In this document: positions 1 to 7,286 of the stretch, piece after piece
Layout: each line of letters opens with the position of its first letter
Numbering within the stretch: the stretch's first letter is position 1
Origin: Selenomonadales bacterium
Lineage (GTDB): Bacteria > Bacillota > Negativicutes > Sporomusales > UBA7701
Length of the DNA stretch: 35,838 nt
Reading direction: 5' to 3'
Assembly (NCBI GenBank): GCA_029975165.1
Contig: JARKPR010000051.1
Span: 1 to 35,838 of the forward strand
The notes under the pieces: model-generated
Told to the model about the DNA's origin: nothing
The model's database searches: none
What the model saw: the letters and a program-made list of their open reading frames with translations, nothing else
Program-made: the position numbers and the translations under genes

Positions 1-45
1 CGTCTCTGGTACTGTTGTGGGGCAACAGTACACCAAACAGAGACG
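1..45. repeat. Long inverted repeat (hairpin) at the window start
   Basis: Bases 1-8 pair with 38-45 and 9-17 pair with 23-31, giving a 17-bp interrupted stem with a 5-nt loop and a 6-nt bulge (32-37). A T-rich stretch follows at 46-58. It lies inside the reading frame of the IS OrfA gene, so it may be a hairpin that lowers read-through into the transposase or a trace of an earlier insertion. The pairing is seen directly; the role is a guess. Confidence 0.6.
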
Positions 46-343
46 TCTTTTCCTTTTTCAGATTGATATGGCCATTATACCCAGCAATTTTCGGTCAGGC
101 AATCCCGTCAGCTTTCGGGCATTTAATTTTGGCAGCTACAAATTTGGGTTAACCAAGGCACAGATTAAACATCTGGTAAAACGATACAACAGGGCAAGAC
201 GTGCCCCGATAGTTGTTTCGAAGCACCGAGGCCGACCAAGAAAGCAATCGGCTACCAAGCAGGATTATTTACGGCGAATCAAACAACTTGAAATGGAAGT
301 GGAATTATTCAAGTCTTTTCTTCAAACTGTTGGAAGGATGTGA
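17..343 (+). CDS. IS3-family transposase OrfA-like protein (N-terminus uncertain)
   Basis: This 108-residue basic protein precedes an IS3 OrfB and overlaps it by four bases (GTGA). It carries RGRPRK at residues 71-76 and a heptad-like segment at about 84-104 ending in FLQTVGRM. Both are typical of the C-terminal half of IS3 OrfA, which binds DNA and dimerises. The first 40 residues look unlike a normal OrfA helix-turn-helix, and the frame stays open to the window edge, so the GTG at 17 may not be the true start. The gene could be N-terminally rearranged or begin upstream. The OrfB frame lies -1 relative to OrfA, as expected for frameshifting members, but I see no classical A6G slippery site; coupled reinitiation is possible. 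Confidence 0.6.
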   Translation: MGQQYTKQRRLFLFQIDMAIIPSNFRSGNPVSFRAFNFGSYKFGLTKAQIKHLVKRYNRARRAPIVVSKHRGRPRKQSATKQDYLRRIKQLEMEVELFKSFLQTVGRM

Positions 344-1194
344 GAGCACAGATTAAATACATAGCCATAATGAAAAATGCCGGCAAGCATCCGGTTGCAG
401 TAATGTGTAAATTCTTTGGGGTATCAAGAAGCGGCTACTACGCATTTTTGAAACGGCGATACCGGCCATTCGCCGATGAATGGCTGGCCACCCTGATTGA
501 AAAATGCCAGCAGCAGTCGTATGGAACTTACGGCTATAGACGTATGGTGCTGTGGCTTGAGCGGCAAGGCATTGAGAAAAACCATAAGGCGGTATTGCGC
601 ATCATGAACAAATACGGGTTGCTGGCGCAAATTCGGCGTAGAAGAAAGTACCGCCAGATGAGCGATCAGCTGCACCGCTACCCCAACATCCTCAACCGTG
701 ATTTCACGGCCATACGACCCAATCAAAAATGGGTAACGGATATATCCTATATTCATACGCCGCAGGGAACCTTGTATCTGTCCATGATTCGCGATCTGTT
801 TGACAATAGCATTGTTGCCTACAAAACGGGAACCGAGCAGTCGATCAATCTGGTTCTGCGAACCGTTCGCCAGGCCAAGGCAAAAGAAGCGGTCACTGCA
901 GAGTTGCACCTCCACAGTGACCAGGGGTTCCAATACACATCACAAGCGTATTTTACCCTAACTCAAAATTACGGCATTACACCGTCCATGTCAAGACGGG
1001 GAAACTGCTATGACAACGCGCCGGCGGAAAACTTTTTCAGCATCCTGAAGACCGAATGTATCCGCCGGCATAAACCCAAGACTATCAACCAGGCGCGCTT
1101 GCTTATTGATAACTACGTTTTCTTCTACAACCACGAGCGTATTCAGCTAAAAACAAAACTGACGCCGCTTGAAAAACGACGCCAGCTTGTTTAA
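340..1194 (+). CDS. IS3-family transposase OrfB (DDE integrase core)
   Basis: The 284-residue catalytic half of an IS3 transposase joins and cuts the element ends. An N-terminal helix-turn-helix-like region (about 1-100, with YGTYGYRRM at 61-69) precedes an rve/RNase H-fold core. The acidic residues are D134 (WVTDISY), D194 (HSDQGFQY) and E230 (AENFFSILKTE). D194 and E230 are separated by 35 residues, the exact DD(35)E spacing of the family. The frame is intact, so the transposase may be active. It starts at a GTG overlapping the OrfA stop. The copy sits at the upstream end of an AT-rich island, consistent with acquired DNA. Confidence 0.9.
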   Translation: MRAQIKYIAIMKNAGKHPVAVMCKFFGVSRSGYYAFLKRRYRPFADEWLATLIEKCQQQSYGTYGYRRMVLWLERQGIEKNHKAVLRIMNKYGLLAQIRRRRKYRQMSDQLHRYPNILNRDFTAIRPNQKWVTDISYIHTPQGTLYLSMIRDLFDNSIVAYKTGTEQSINLVLRTVRQAKAKEAVTAELHLHSDQGFQYTSQAYFTLTQNYGITPSMSRRGNCYDNAPAENFFSILKTECIRRHKPKTINQARLLIDNYVFFYNHERIQLKTKLTPLEKRRQLV

Positions 1195-1225
1195 TCTCTT
1201 GGAATCCTACGATAGGGGCTTTTAT

Positions 1226-1248
1226 CTGTGTCTATTGGGCGGGGTTCA
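1226..1248. repeat. Candidate right terminal inverted repeat of the IS3 element
   Basis: Read on the minus strand this segment begins TGAACCCCGCCCAATAGACA, which has the TGA start and GC/AT layout of IS3-family ends, and it lies 31 bp after the OrfB stop. The matching left end should lie upstream of the window, so neither the pair nor the target duplication can be confirmed here. Confidence 0.4.
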
Positions 1249-1364
1249 GTCCAATGCGGTCGGGGGCTTTTTTCGTTAATTTAAAGAAAATTGTAGCCTT
1301 ACTTGTTGTAATATGACATAATTTAACATAAGAATAAAGCATATTATGCATTAGGAGTATTTTT

Positions 1365-2858
1365 ATGTTGTTCAATTCGCATGTCTTTATTTTTTTATTT
1401 CTTCCTATTACTGCAGTAGTATATTATCTGTTAGTTAATAATAAGCAGACGTCGAGGACGCCTATAATAATAGCGTGGCTTTCCTTAATGTCACTTTTCT
1501 TTTATGCATGGTGGGATTTTAGATATTTAGTGTTGTTAATATTATCAATACTTTTTAATTATAGCGTCGGGTTAATTATAAGATATGCCAATAAGCACAA
1601 GAGTCCTCAAATTAGACCAAAGATTGCATTGGTTATTGGAATTTCTATAAACTTACTTGCCCTAGGCTATTACAAATACTGCGACTTTTTAATTGCAAAT
1701 ATAACCTCGTTCACTGGAATTCCTATCCCTTTACAATATATCCTTTTACCCATTGGTATTTCATTTTTTACTTTTACTCAAATTGCATTTTTAGTAGATG
1801 TTTATCGGGGTTATGATGCCAAAGTTAGTTTTCTTTCCTACTTGCTGTTTGTTACCTTTTTCCCGCATTTGATAGCTGGACCAATACTCCACCATAAAGA
1901 AATGATGCCTCAATTTGAAGACATTTGTAATTTAAAAGTCGATTGGCAAAATATCCTGGTAGGTATGGTAATCTTTATTTTCGGGCTGTTTAAAAAAGTA
2001 ATTATTGCCGATAATCTTGCCGAATTTGCGACGCCGATATTTAATACGGTGTCCCAGGGAGTAATTCCTGGCTTAATTGAATCCTGGACGGGGGCCTTAG
2101 CTTATACTTTACAACTCTATTTTGATTTCTCCGGTTATTCGGATATGGCAATTGGGCTTGCTTTACTTTTTAATATAAGATTACCTGTCAACTTTTTTTC
2201 CCCTTATAAGGCAACATCAATTATTGATTTTTGGCGCAGATGGCATATGACTTTATCGCGCTACTTGAGAGATTATCTATATATTCCACTTGGCGGAAAT
2301 CGACATGGGGAATATCAGCGCACTCGTAATTTAATGGTTACCATGTTATTAGGGGGCTTATGGCATGGCGCAGGCTGGACCTTTATTGTTTGGGGCGGAT
2401 TACATGGAGCATATCTTATAATTAATCATCTTTGGAGGAAGGTAGGAGTATCAACGCCGTGGTTTTGTGGTTGGCTCATAACTTTTATTAGCGTTGTAAT
2501 TGCTTGGGTATTTTTTCGAGCAGATTCGCTTGGCAGTGGAATAATGATAGTGAAAGGTATGTTCGGCATTAACGGTTTGGCTGTAAATCATTTCATTACT
2601 GAAACAGTTTCCTTGGTGAAAGCACGTTCTTGGATTTTTGCATCTTTAAGCATTGTTCTGTTCATGCCAAACGTTTTGGAACTTACTGCAAAGTATAACC
2701 CTGCATTAGAGATTAACGAAAAAAGTATAGAATCTCGCTTAGTACAATATATACAATGGAACCCATCGTATCTCTGGGCATTATTTGTTAGTCTTATCGC
2801 TATAATTAGTATTCTTGAAATGGTAAAAGTGTCTGAGTTTTTATATTTCCAATTTTAA
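1365..2858 (+). CDS. MBOAT-family O-acyltransferase, AlgI/PatA type
   Basis: This 497-residue polytopic membrane protein is of usual AlgI length. Such proteins move an acyl (usually acetyl) group across the membrane for O-acylation of a cell-surface polysaccharide or other polymer. Family blocks occur in order: SFFTFTQIAFLVDVYRG at 133-149, FFPHLIAGPILHH at 165-177, FDFSGYSDMAIGLA at 253-266, WRRWHMTLSRYLRDY at 290-304 and GGLWHGAGWTF at 330-340. H334 in the last block matches the catalytic histidine and H294 is the second conserved one. The ATG at 1365 has AGGAG 8 nt upstream. Base composition is far more AT-rich than the chromosome after 4171, so it came with the island. The next gene is the expected SGNH-like partner. 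Acceptor polymer is unknown. Confidence 0.88.
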   Translation: MLFNSHVFIFLFLPITAVVYYLLVNNKQTSRTPIIIAWLSLMSLFFYAWWDFRYLVLLILSILFNYSVGLIIRYANKHKSPQIRPKIALVIGISINLLALGYYKYCDFLIANITSFTGIPIPLQYILLPIGISFFTFTQIAFLVDVYRGYDAKVSFLSYLLFVTFFPHLIAGPILHHKEMMPQFEDICNLKVDWQNILVGMVIFIFGLFKKVIIADNLAEFATPIFNTVSQGVIPGLIESWTGALAYTLQLYFDFSGYSDMAIGLALLFNIRLPVNFFSPYKATSIIDFWRRWHMTLSRYLRDYLYIPLGGNRHGEYQRTRNLMVTMLLGGLWHGAGWTFIVWGGLHGAYLIINHLWRKVGVSTPWFCGWLITFISVVIAWVFFRADSLGSGIMIVKGMFGINGLAVNHFITETVSLVKARSWIFASLSIVLFMPNVLELTAKYNPALEINEKSIESRLVQYIQWNPSYLWALFVSLIAIISILEMVKVSEFLYFQF

Positions 2859-2880
2859 AGTATACACGGGAGTTGGGATA

Positions 2881-3951
2881 ATGATATATAAAAAACACTT
2901 TATTGTTATTTTGGTAGTTATATTAATTTCTTTGGCTTTTGTTGCATGCTTTAATTATGTAATAGATCCGGCAGGTTTATTTCGTCCGATCGGTTATGAA
3001 GATGGGATTGCGGCTATTGTCGTTAGCCGTCGAAATGTCGCCAATATAACAAACTACGACGAAAGGCTGGTGCAAAAGTATGTAATTAAAAAAGTGGAGC
3101 AAAAAATAGATGTTATAGCGTTGGGATCAAGCCGATCAATGCAAATTCGTAGTTATTTATTTCCTCAATATACTTTTTTTAATCATAGTGTATCTGGTGC
3201 TTCTATTGAAGATTATTTGGCAATTATTCAAATGTACAAAGAACGAAACTTGCTTCCTCAAAAAGTAATAATAGGATTAGATCCCTGGGTATTAAATCGA
3301 GAAAGCGGCCAAAATCGTTGGCAGTCTTTGGAGGACGAGTATATAAGATCATGCGAACAATTAGGTTTATCAGTATCTACTCGGCAAGATAACAAAACGG
3401 CCCGCAAATATATAGAACTTATCTCAATGCCATACTTGAAAGAATCGTATGATCAATGGAAGAAGCCATCTCGAGCCTCGTATTATGCAACGACACAAAA
3501 TGAATTGCAGGTTGACATAGAACTTGCTGACGGATCACGGAGTTATCATGAGACCTATAGGAACAAATCGGTCAATGAAGCAAGGCAAGAAGCAATAGCG
3601 TATGCCAATGCTGATCCTATTTATGCACTTGGAAATTTTCAACAACTTGATAACAAGAGCATTATAATGTTTGAAGCATTTATCAATAATCTACAAAAGA
3701 TGAATATAGAAGTGGTATTTTTCTTACCACCATACCATCCTACAGTTTATCAAGCACTTGCCAATAATCCTAAATACATAATGGTTTTTGCGGTTGAAAA
3801 ATATTTCAATGATTTAGCTCGAAGCCGCGACATACATGTTATTGGGTCGTATAACCCAGTGGAATGTTCTTTATCAGAGGCTGATTTTTATGATGGAATG
3901 CATCCCAAAACCGCAGCAGTAGAAAAGCTTTTTTATTCAGGCACCAAGTAA
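2881..3951 (+). CDS. AlgJ/AlgX-like SGNH-fold acyltransferase partner (membrane-anchored)
   Basis: A 356-residue protein with one N-terminal hydrophobic segment (about 7-26) that would anchor it with the body outside the cytoplasm. GSSRS at 82-86 follows a hydrophobic strand, as the nucleophile block does in SGNH hydrolase-like proteins, and DGMH at 338-341 near the C-terminus supplies the Asp-His pair. In alginate- and DltB/DltD-type systems an MBOAT protein hands the acyl group to an extracytoplasmic SGNH protein that modifies the polymer. Position 22 nt after the MBOAT gene supports that pairing. Sequence identity to named AlgJ/AlgX cannot be judged by eye, so the role is inferred from motifs and neighbour. 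It shares the AT-rich composition of the island. Confidence 0.7.
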   Translation: MIYKKHFIVILVVILISLAFVACFNYVIDPAGLFRPIGYEDGIAAIVVSRRNVANITNYDERLVQKYVIKKVEQKIDVIALGSSRSMQIRSYLFPQYTFFNHSVSGASIEDYLAIIQMYKERNLLPQKVIIGLDPWVLNRESGQNRWQSLEDEYIRSCEQLGLSVSTRQDNKTARKYIELISMPYLKESYDQWKKPSRASYYATTQNELQVDIELADGSRSYHETYRNKSVNEARQEAIAYANADPIYALGNFQQLDNKSIIMFEAFINNLQKMNIEVVFFLPPYHPTVYQALANNPKYIMVFAVEKYFNDLARSRDIHVIGSYNPVECSLSEADFYDGMHPKTAAVEKLFYSGTK

Positions 3952-4021
3952 CTGACGTACATTCGACGAATGCGCCGCCCTTAGCTTGCGACCATAGATT
4001 GAATGGCATTCAAGAGGCCTG

Positions 4022-4090
4022 TTTATGACTACTTTATGACTACCGTTAGAAAGAATCGTCTATAACTTTTTATAACCGTGTATAACTACA
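4022..4090. repeat. Short direct repeats next to the tRNA fragment (candidate integrase arm sites)
   Basis: TTTATGACTAC occurs twice in tandem (4022-4032, 4033-4043). The hexamer TATAAC then occurs three times at exact 10-bp spacing (4061, 4071, 4081). Clustered direct repeats 80-150 bp inside an element end are typical of arm-type sites of tyrosine integrases. The repeats are seen; binding is inferred. No integrase gene lies between 1249 and 4170. The rest of 3952-4170 shows no gene. Confidence 0.5.
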
Positions 4091-4170
4091 CAATATCGCC
4101 CATCCCAGTATTGACAAGGGAAAATGGCGAAGTAGTCAACGTTATCGGCATTTGGCCAAAACCCAAGATT

Positions 4171-4227
4171 CGGACTTAGGATCCGTTGGGTAAAACCGTG
4201 GGGGTTCAAGTCCCTTCGCCCGCACCA
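4171..4227 (+). pseudogene. 3' half of tRNA-Leu(UAG): displaced tRNA end at an integration junction
   Basis: The segment contains the anticodon arm (stem CGGA/TCCG, loop 4175-4181, anticodon TAG at 4177-4179), variable arm, T arm (TTCAAGT loop at 4205-4211), acceptor 3' strand CGCCCGC, discriminator A4224 and encoded CCA at 4225-4227. The D arm and 5' acceptor strand (expected GCGGGCG) are absent: sequence before 4171 is AT-rich and unrelated, and the next expected anticodon-stem pair fails at 4170. This pattern arises when an element integrates into a tRNA 3' half and displaces the original end; an intact copy should lie at the other border, outside the window. Not a functional tRNA. Confidence 0.85.
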
Positions 4228-4240
4228 GTAGTATATGCGG

Positions 4241-4268
4241 AGCCCCCGGCCTAGGCCGGGGGCTTTTG
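4241..4268 (+). terminator. Rho-independent terminator of the former tRNA-Leu gene
   Basis: AGCCCCCGGC pairs with GCCGGGGGCT (4255-4264) around a CTAG loop, followed by TTTT. It lies 13 bp after the tRNA CCA, as the native tRNA terminator would. Confidence 0.85.
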
Positions 4269-4367
4269 GCGCTGCGGCCGCCGGCGGGCGGGCCGTAGAA
4301 TCGCCTGGTGAGAATATGGACAGGCGCTCGCCGACCGCCGGGGGCTGAGCGGAAAAGAGGGAGACAG

Positions 4368-5978
4368 ATGGATTTCGACGCGCTGTATTATCCTTATCCG
4401 TCGCGGCGAAGCGTGGTGTACGCGCGCGGCGGTATGGTGGCCACTTCGCAGCCGCTGGCGGCGCAGGCCGGGCTGGCCGTGCTACGCCGGGGCGGCAACG
4501 CCGTGGACGCGGCGGTGGCCACGGCGGCCTGCCTGGCCGTCGTCGAGCCGACTTCGAACGGTATCGGCGGCGACGCGTTCGCACTGGTCTGGCACGGGGA
4601 CAGGTTGTACGGCCTGAACGCGAGCGGGCCGGCGCCGGCCGCCCTCACTGCCGGCGCGGTGAGGAAGGCCGGTTTTGCGGAGATTCCCTGCGACGGCTGG
4701 CCGGGCGTGACTGTTCCCGGGGCGCCGGCGGCCTGGGCGGCGCTGGCGGAAAGGTTCGGCAGCCTGCCGCTGCCCGCGGTGCTGCAGCCGGCGGTGGAAT
4801 ACGCCGAGGCCGGGTATCCCGTGTCGCCGGTGTGCAGCCGGATGTGGGAGCTGGGGTTCCGGCGGTTCGCCGCGGCCGGAAGGGAGGAGTTCGGGCCCTG
4901 GTTCGCGACGTTCGCCCCCGGCGGTAGGGCGCCGCGCGCCGGGGAGGTGTGGCGGTCGGCCGATCACGGGCGGACGCTGCGCCGCATCGCCGAGACGGGG
5001 GCGCGGGATTTTTACCGGGGAGAGCTGGCGGAACGGACGGTAGCGTTCGCCAGGCGCACCGGCGGGTATCTGGGAGCGGAGGATCTGGCCGCTTACCGCC
5101 CCGAGTGGGTGGAGCCGATCAGCGTGAATTACCGCGGCTACGAGGTGTGGGAGATCCCGCCCAACGGGCACGGTCTGGTGACGCTGCTGGCCCTGAATAT
5201 CCTCAAGGGGTTCGCGTTTGATCCCGGCGCCAGGGACGGGGCGGAGACTTATCACAAGCAGTTCGAGGCCGTGAAGTTGGCGTTCGCCGACGGCCTGGCC
5301 CATATCGCCGACCCGCGGCAGATGCGGGTCAGAGTGGCGGACCTGCTGTCGGACGCTTATGCTGACGAACGCCGCCGGCTGATCGGCCGGGAGGCGCTGG
5401 CCGCGGCGCCGGGGTCGCCGCCCCAAGGCGGCACGGTGTACCTGGCGACGGCCGACGCCGCCGGCAATATGGTGTCGTTTATCCAGAGCAATTATCTGGG
5501 GTTCGGCTCGGGGCTGGTGGTTCCCGGGACAGGGATCGCCCTCCACAATCGGGGCTGCAATTTTTCGCTCGACCCGGATCACGCCAATTGCCTGGAGCCG
5601 GGGAAAAAGCCTTACCATACGATCATTCCGGGGTTTCTCACCAAGGACGGCCGGGCAATCGGTCCCTTCGGGGTGATGGGGGGGTTCGTGCAGCCCCAGG
5701 GCCATCTACAGATGGTGATGAACACGGTGGATTTCGGGCTCAATCCCCAGGCGGCCCTGGACGCGCCGCGCTGGCAGTGGACGCGCGGCCAAACGGTCGA
5801 GGTGGAGCACCAGTTCCCGGAGGCGGTCGCCGAGGCGCTGACGCGGCGCGGCCACGACATCCGCCGCGCCGCGGGCAATCTGGCTATGGGCCGGGGGCAG
5901 ATCATCTGGCGCGGGGCCGACGGCGTGCTGGCCGGCGGCTCGGAGCCGCGGACGGACGGGACGGTGGCGGCCTGGTAG
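4368..5978 (+). CDS. Gamma-glutamyltransferase family protein (Ntn hydrolase)
   Basis: A 536-residue protein of the gamma-glutamyltranspeptidase family. These precursors cleave themselves before a threonine that becomes the N-terminal nucleophile of the small subunit. Here GGTVYLATADAAGN places the Thr at about residue 356, followed by the conserved GNMVSFIQSNY. The N-terminal part carries the family hallmark GGNAVDAAVATAACLAVVEP and GIGGDAFALVW. LGFGSGLVVPGTG and GPFGVMGGFVQPQGH resemble the YwrD-like subgroup rather than periplasmic Ggt. No signal peptide is seen, so it is probably cytoplasmic, and the physiological substrate is unknown. The ATG at 4368 is chosen because GAGGGAGA lies just upstream and homology starts soon after. 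First gene on the chromosomal side of the island; it stands alone and has its own terminator. Confidence 0.88.
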   Translation: MDFDALYYPYPSRRSVVYARGGMVATSQPLAAQAGLAVLRRGGNAVDAAVATAACLAVVEPTSNGIGGDAFALVWHGDRLYGLNASGPAPAALTAGAVRKAGFAEIPCDGWPGVTVPGAPAAWAALAERFGSLPLPAVLQPAVEYAEAGYPVSPVCSRMWELGFRRFAAAGREEFGPWFATFAPGGRAPRAGEVWRSADHGRTLRRIAETGARDFYRGELAERTVAFARRTGGYLGAEDLAAYRPEWVEPISVNYRGYEVWEIPPNGHGLVTLLALNILKGFAFDPGARDGAETYHKQFEAVKLAFADGLAHIADPRQMRVRVADLLSDAYADERRRLIGREALAAAPGSPPQGGTVYLATADAAGNMVSFIQSNYLGFGSGLVVPGTGIALHNRGCNFSLDPDHANCLEPGKKPYHTIIPGFLTKDGRAIGPFGVMGGFVQPQGHLQMVMNTVDFGLNPQAALDAPRWQWTRGQTVEVEHQFPEAVAEALTRRGHDIRRAAGNLAMGRGQIIWRGADGVLAGGSEPRTDGTVAAW

Positions 5979-5992
5979 GCTGGTACATAGGG

Positions 5993-6019
5993 AAACCCCC
6001 GGTGATGCCGGGGGTTTTT
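5993..6019 (+). terminator. Rho-independent terminator after the gamma-glutamyltransferase gene
   Basis: AAACCCCCGG (5993-6002) pairs with CCGGGGGTTT (6008-6017) around a 5-nt loop, with further Ts, 14 bp after the stop codon. Confidence 0.85.
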
Positions 6020-6038
6020 GGCGGTTGATGCCGATAAA

Positions 6039-6350
6039 TTAGACTGGTGAGAAAGGTCCAGATGCACGTTCTGATTAATTCAGCCTGTCAGCGTTCAAAG
6101 GCTGTAGGCGGTAGTATTCTCGTGCAGTGTGCGGGGCGCACCGGAGGCTGACACCACCGTTTACTCCGCGACAACGTTTAGATACGTTGTTTGCACAGGG
6201 CCGGTTTAACAGCATCGCGCGTACACGGACGTACGCTGAGGATGGCAGCCGACGACGGCCCCGGACGGGCCTAGTCCCGGGCGCGCCATGGACGGCATAG
6301 CACCCGCAGGGGGGAGCAACGCAGCAGATGGGTCTTTATCGACAGTCTAA
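6039..6350. repeat. Terminal-inverted-repeat element, copy A (312 bp, MITE-like)
   Basis: The ends TTAGACTG (6039-6046) and CAGTCTAA (6343-6350) are perfect inverted repeats that continue imperfectly inward for about 27 bp, through AAAG and CCAGATGC on the left and CAGATGGG on the right. A core at 6219-6332 is about 93% identical by eye to copy B (7067-7178), in the same orientation. It contains the palindrome GCGTAC-N6-GTACGC and, on the minus strand, a CATCTGC(T/G)GCGTTGC motif shared with copies B and C. There is no ORF of its own. It occupies nearly all of the 6020-6346 gap, and its right end overlaps the stop codon of the DUF1259 gene. Confidence 0.75.
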
Positions 6351-6811
6351 TCGTCGTCGTCGTCGGTGGCGCGGCCGGTGAAGACGGTGAAGGCGGCGGC
6401 GACGGCCTGGGCGAAGACGAGCGGGTCGCCGACGCTTTCGAAGTGCACGAACATGAGGCGCGGCCGGTCGAACAGCCAGTGGGTGTGGACGGCGGTGACG
6501 AGGATGTCGTTGTCGCGCAGGCTGTCGATGAAGGGGTTGACTTCGCGCTGGAGCATCGGCACTTCGCCGGTGTTGAGGGTGAGGCCGCGGGTGTCGGGGG
6601 ACTGGTAGCCGAACATGGCCATGGCGTCGTAGGGGCGGCCGAGGATGGTAGGCGAGAGCTCGGGGCGGTCGCGCGCGACGCTGCAGAAGTCGTCGTCCGA
6701 GGCCAGGATGCTGCCGCCGAGGATGCGGGCGAACTGCCGGCAGACGTTGGCGCCGTTGGTGAGGGCGCCGGCGGTGTAGGCGGCGGTGGCGGTCTTTTTA
6801 TTTTTGGGCAT
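6347..6811 (-). CDS. DUF1259 (LppY/LpqO)-like small protein
   Basis: A 154-residue protein whose middle and C-terminal parts match the DUF1259 pattern: LTLNTGEVPMLQREVNPFI, then ILVTAVHTHWLFDRPRLMFVHFES, where the His-X-His and following FVHF are the conserved core, then a Gly-Asp-Pro and a helix with AQAVAAAF. The function of the family is not established. The start chosen is ATG at 6811 with GGGAGA 8 nt upstream; an in-frame ATG further out lacks a ribosome site. The C-terminus is a run of aspartates (GTC/GTCGTC codons), and the TAG stop lies inside the terminal repeat of element A, so insertion may have trimmed or rebuilt the end. Flanked by elements A and B and read opposite to its neighbours. 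Confidence 0.7.
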   Translation of the reverse strand: MPKNKKTATAAYTAGALTNGANVCRQFARILGGSILASDDDFCSVARDRPELSPTILGRPYDAMAMFGYQSPDTRGLTLNTGEVPMLQREVNPFIDSLRDNDILVTAVHTHWLFDRPRLMFVHFESVGDPLVFAQAVAAAFTVFTGRATDDDDD

Positions 6812-6954
6812 GCTATCATCTCCCACAGTAGTCTTCATTAATATAGTATGGGTGTCGGCGGGGTTATGTGAAGGCGGGGAGAGAGGGGGTTGGATACGCG
6901 TCTTCTTCTGGCGGAGAGCCACCTCCCGGCGTCTCCCGAAAACTATGAACTGCC

Positions 6955-7194
6955 GCGGCCGTTCAGAAGCCCCCAGATGCCAGGCAACCGTGTTCGTAGC
7001 ACTTGTTGGCTGCCGCTGTTAGCGGAGAATAATCTGCGACACGCAGGTTACTAAATCGCACCGGAAGCGTACACGGACGCACGCTGAGGATGGCAGCCGA
7101 CGACGGCCCAGGATGGGCCTAGTCCCGGGCGCGCCAAGGACAGCATAGCGCCCGGGGGGAGCAACGCCGCAGATGGGGGCTTCTGGACGGCCGC
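6955..7194. repeat. Terminal-inverted-repeat element, copy B (240 bp)
   Basis: The left end 6955-6975 and right end 7174-7194 are inverted copies differing at one of 21 positions (both contain CAGAAGCCCCCA or its complement). The core 7067-7178 matches copy A in the same orientation with about seven substitutions and one 3-nt gap. The left portion (6976-7066) differs from copy A and holds two small hairpins (CCGCT/AGCGG and CTGCG/CGCAG). Its outer ends differ from those of A although the inner core is the same. This element fills most of the 6812-7286 gap. Confidence 0.75.
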
Positions 7195-7202
7195 CCAATG
7201 TG

Positions 7203-7231
7203 TTGCATGTGGGCAACGGTTATGCTACTCT
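7203..7231 (+). promoter_or_regulatory. Candidate sigma-A promoter of the IclR gene
   Basis: TTGCAT (7203-7208), a 17-bp spacer and TACTCT (7226-7231). The -35 region lies inside an inverted repeat TTGC-N6-GCAA (7203-7216), which could be an autoregulatory operator. Matches are moderate. Confidence 0.35.
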
Positions 7232-7286
7232 GGAATAAATGATGGCTTCGGCCGCCGCGGGGCCAAGGGCCGCAGGAGGGGACATT

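Noticed and set aside
4171-4227. Functional tRNA-Leu
   Set aside because: The 5' acceptor strand and D arm are missing and the outer anticodon-stem pair is broken.
4060-4584. Minus-strand 174-codon ORF across the tRNA-Leu fragment
   Set aside because: Its RRDLNPHG-type text is the well-known artefact of reading antisense to tRNA-Leu; it spans a terminator and overlaps the gamma-glutamyltransferase gene.
6271-6819. Pro/Ser/Thr-rich 182-codon ORF in another minus-strand frame over the DUF1259 gene
   Set aside because: Low-complexity frame shadow; the neighbouring frame has the conserved domain and a ribosome site.
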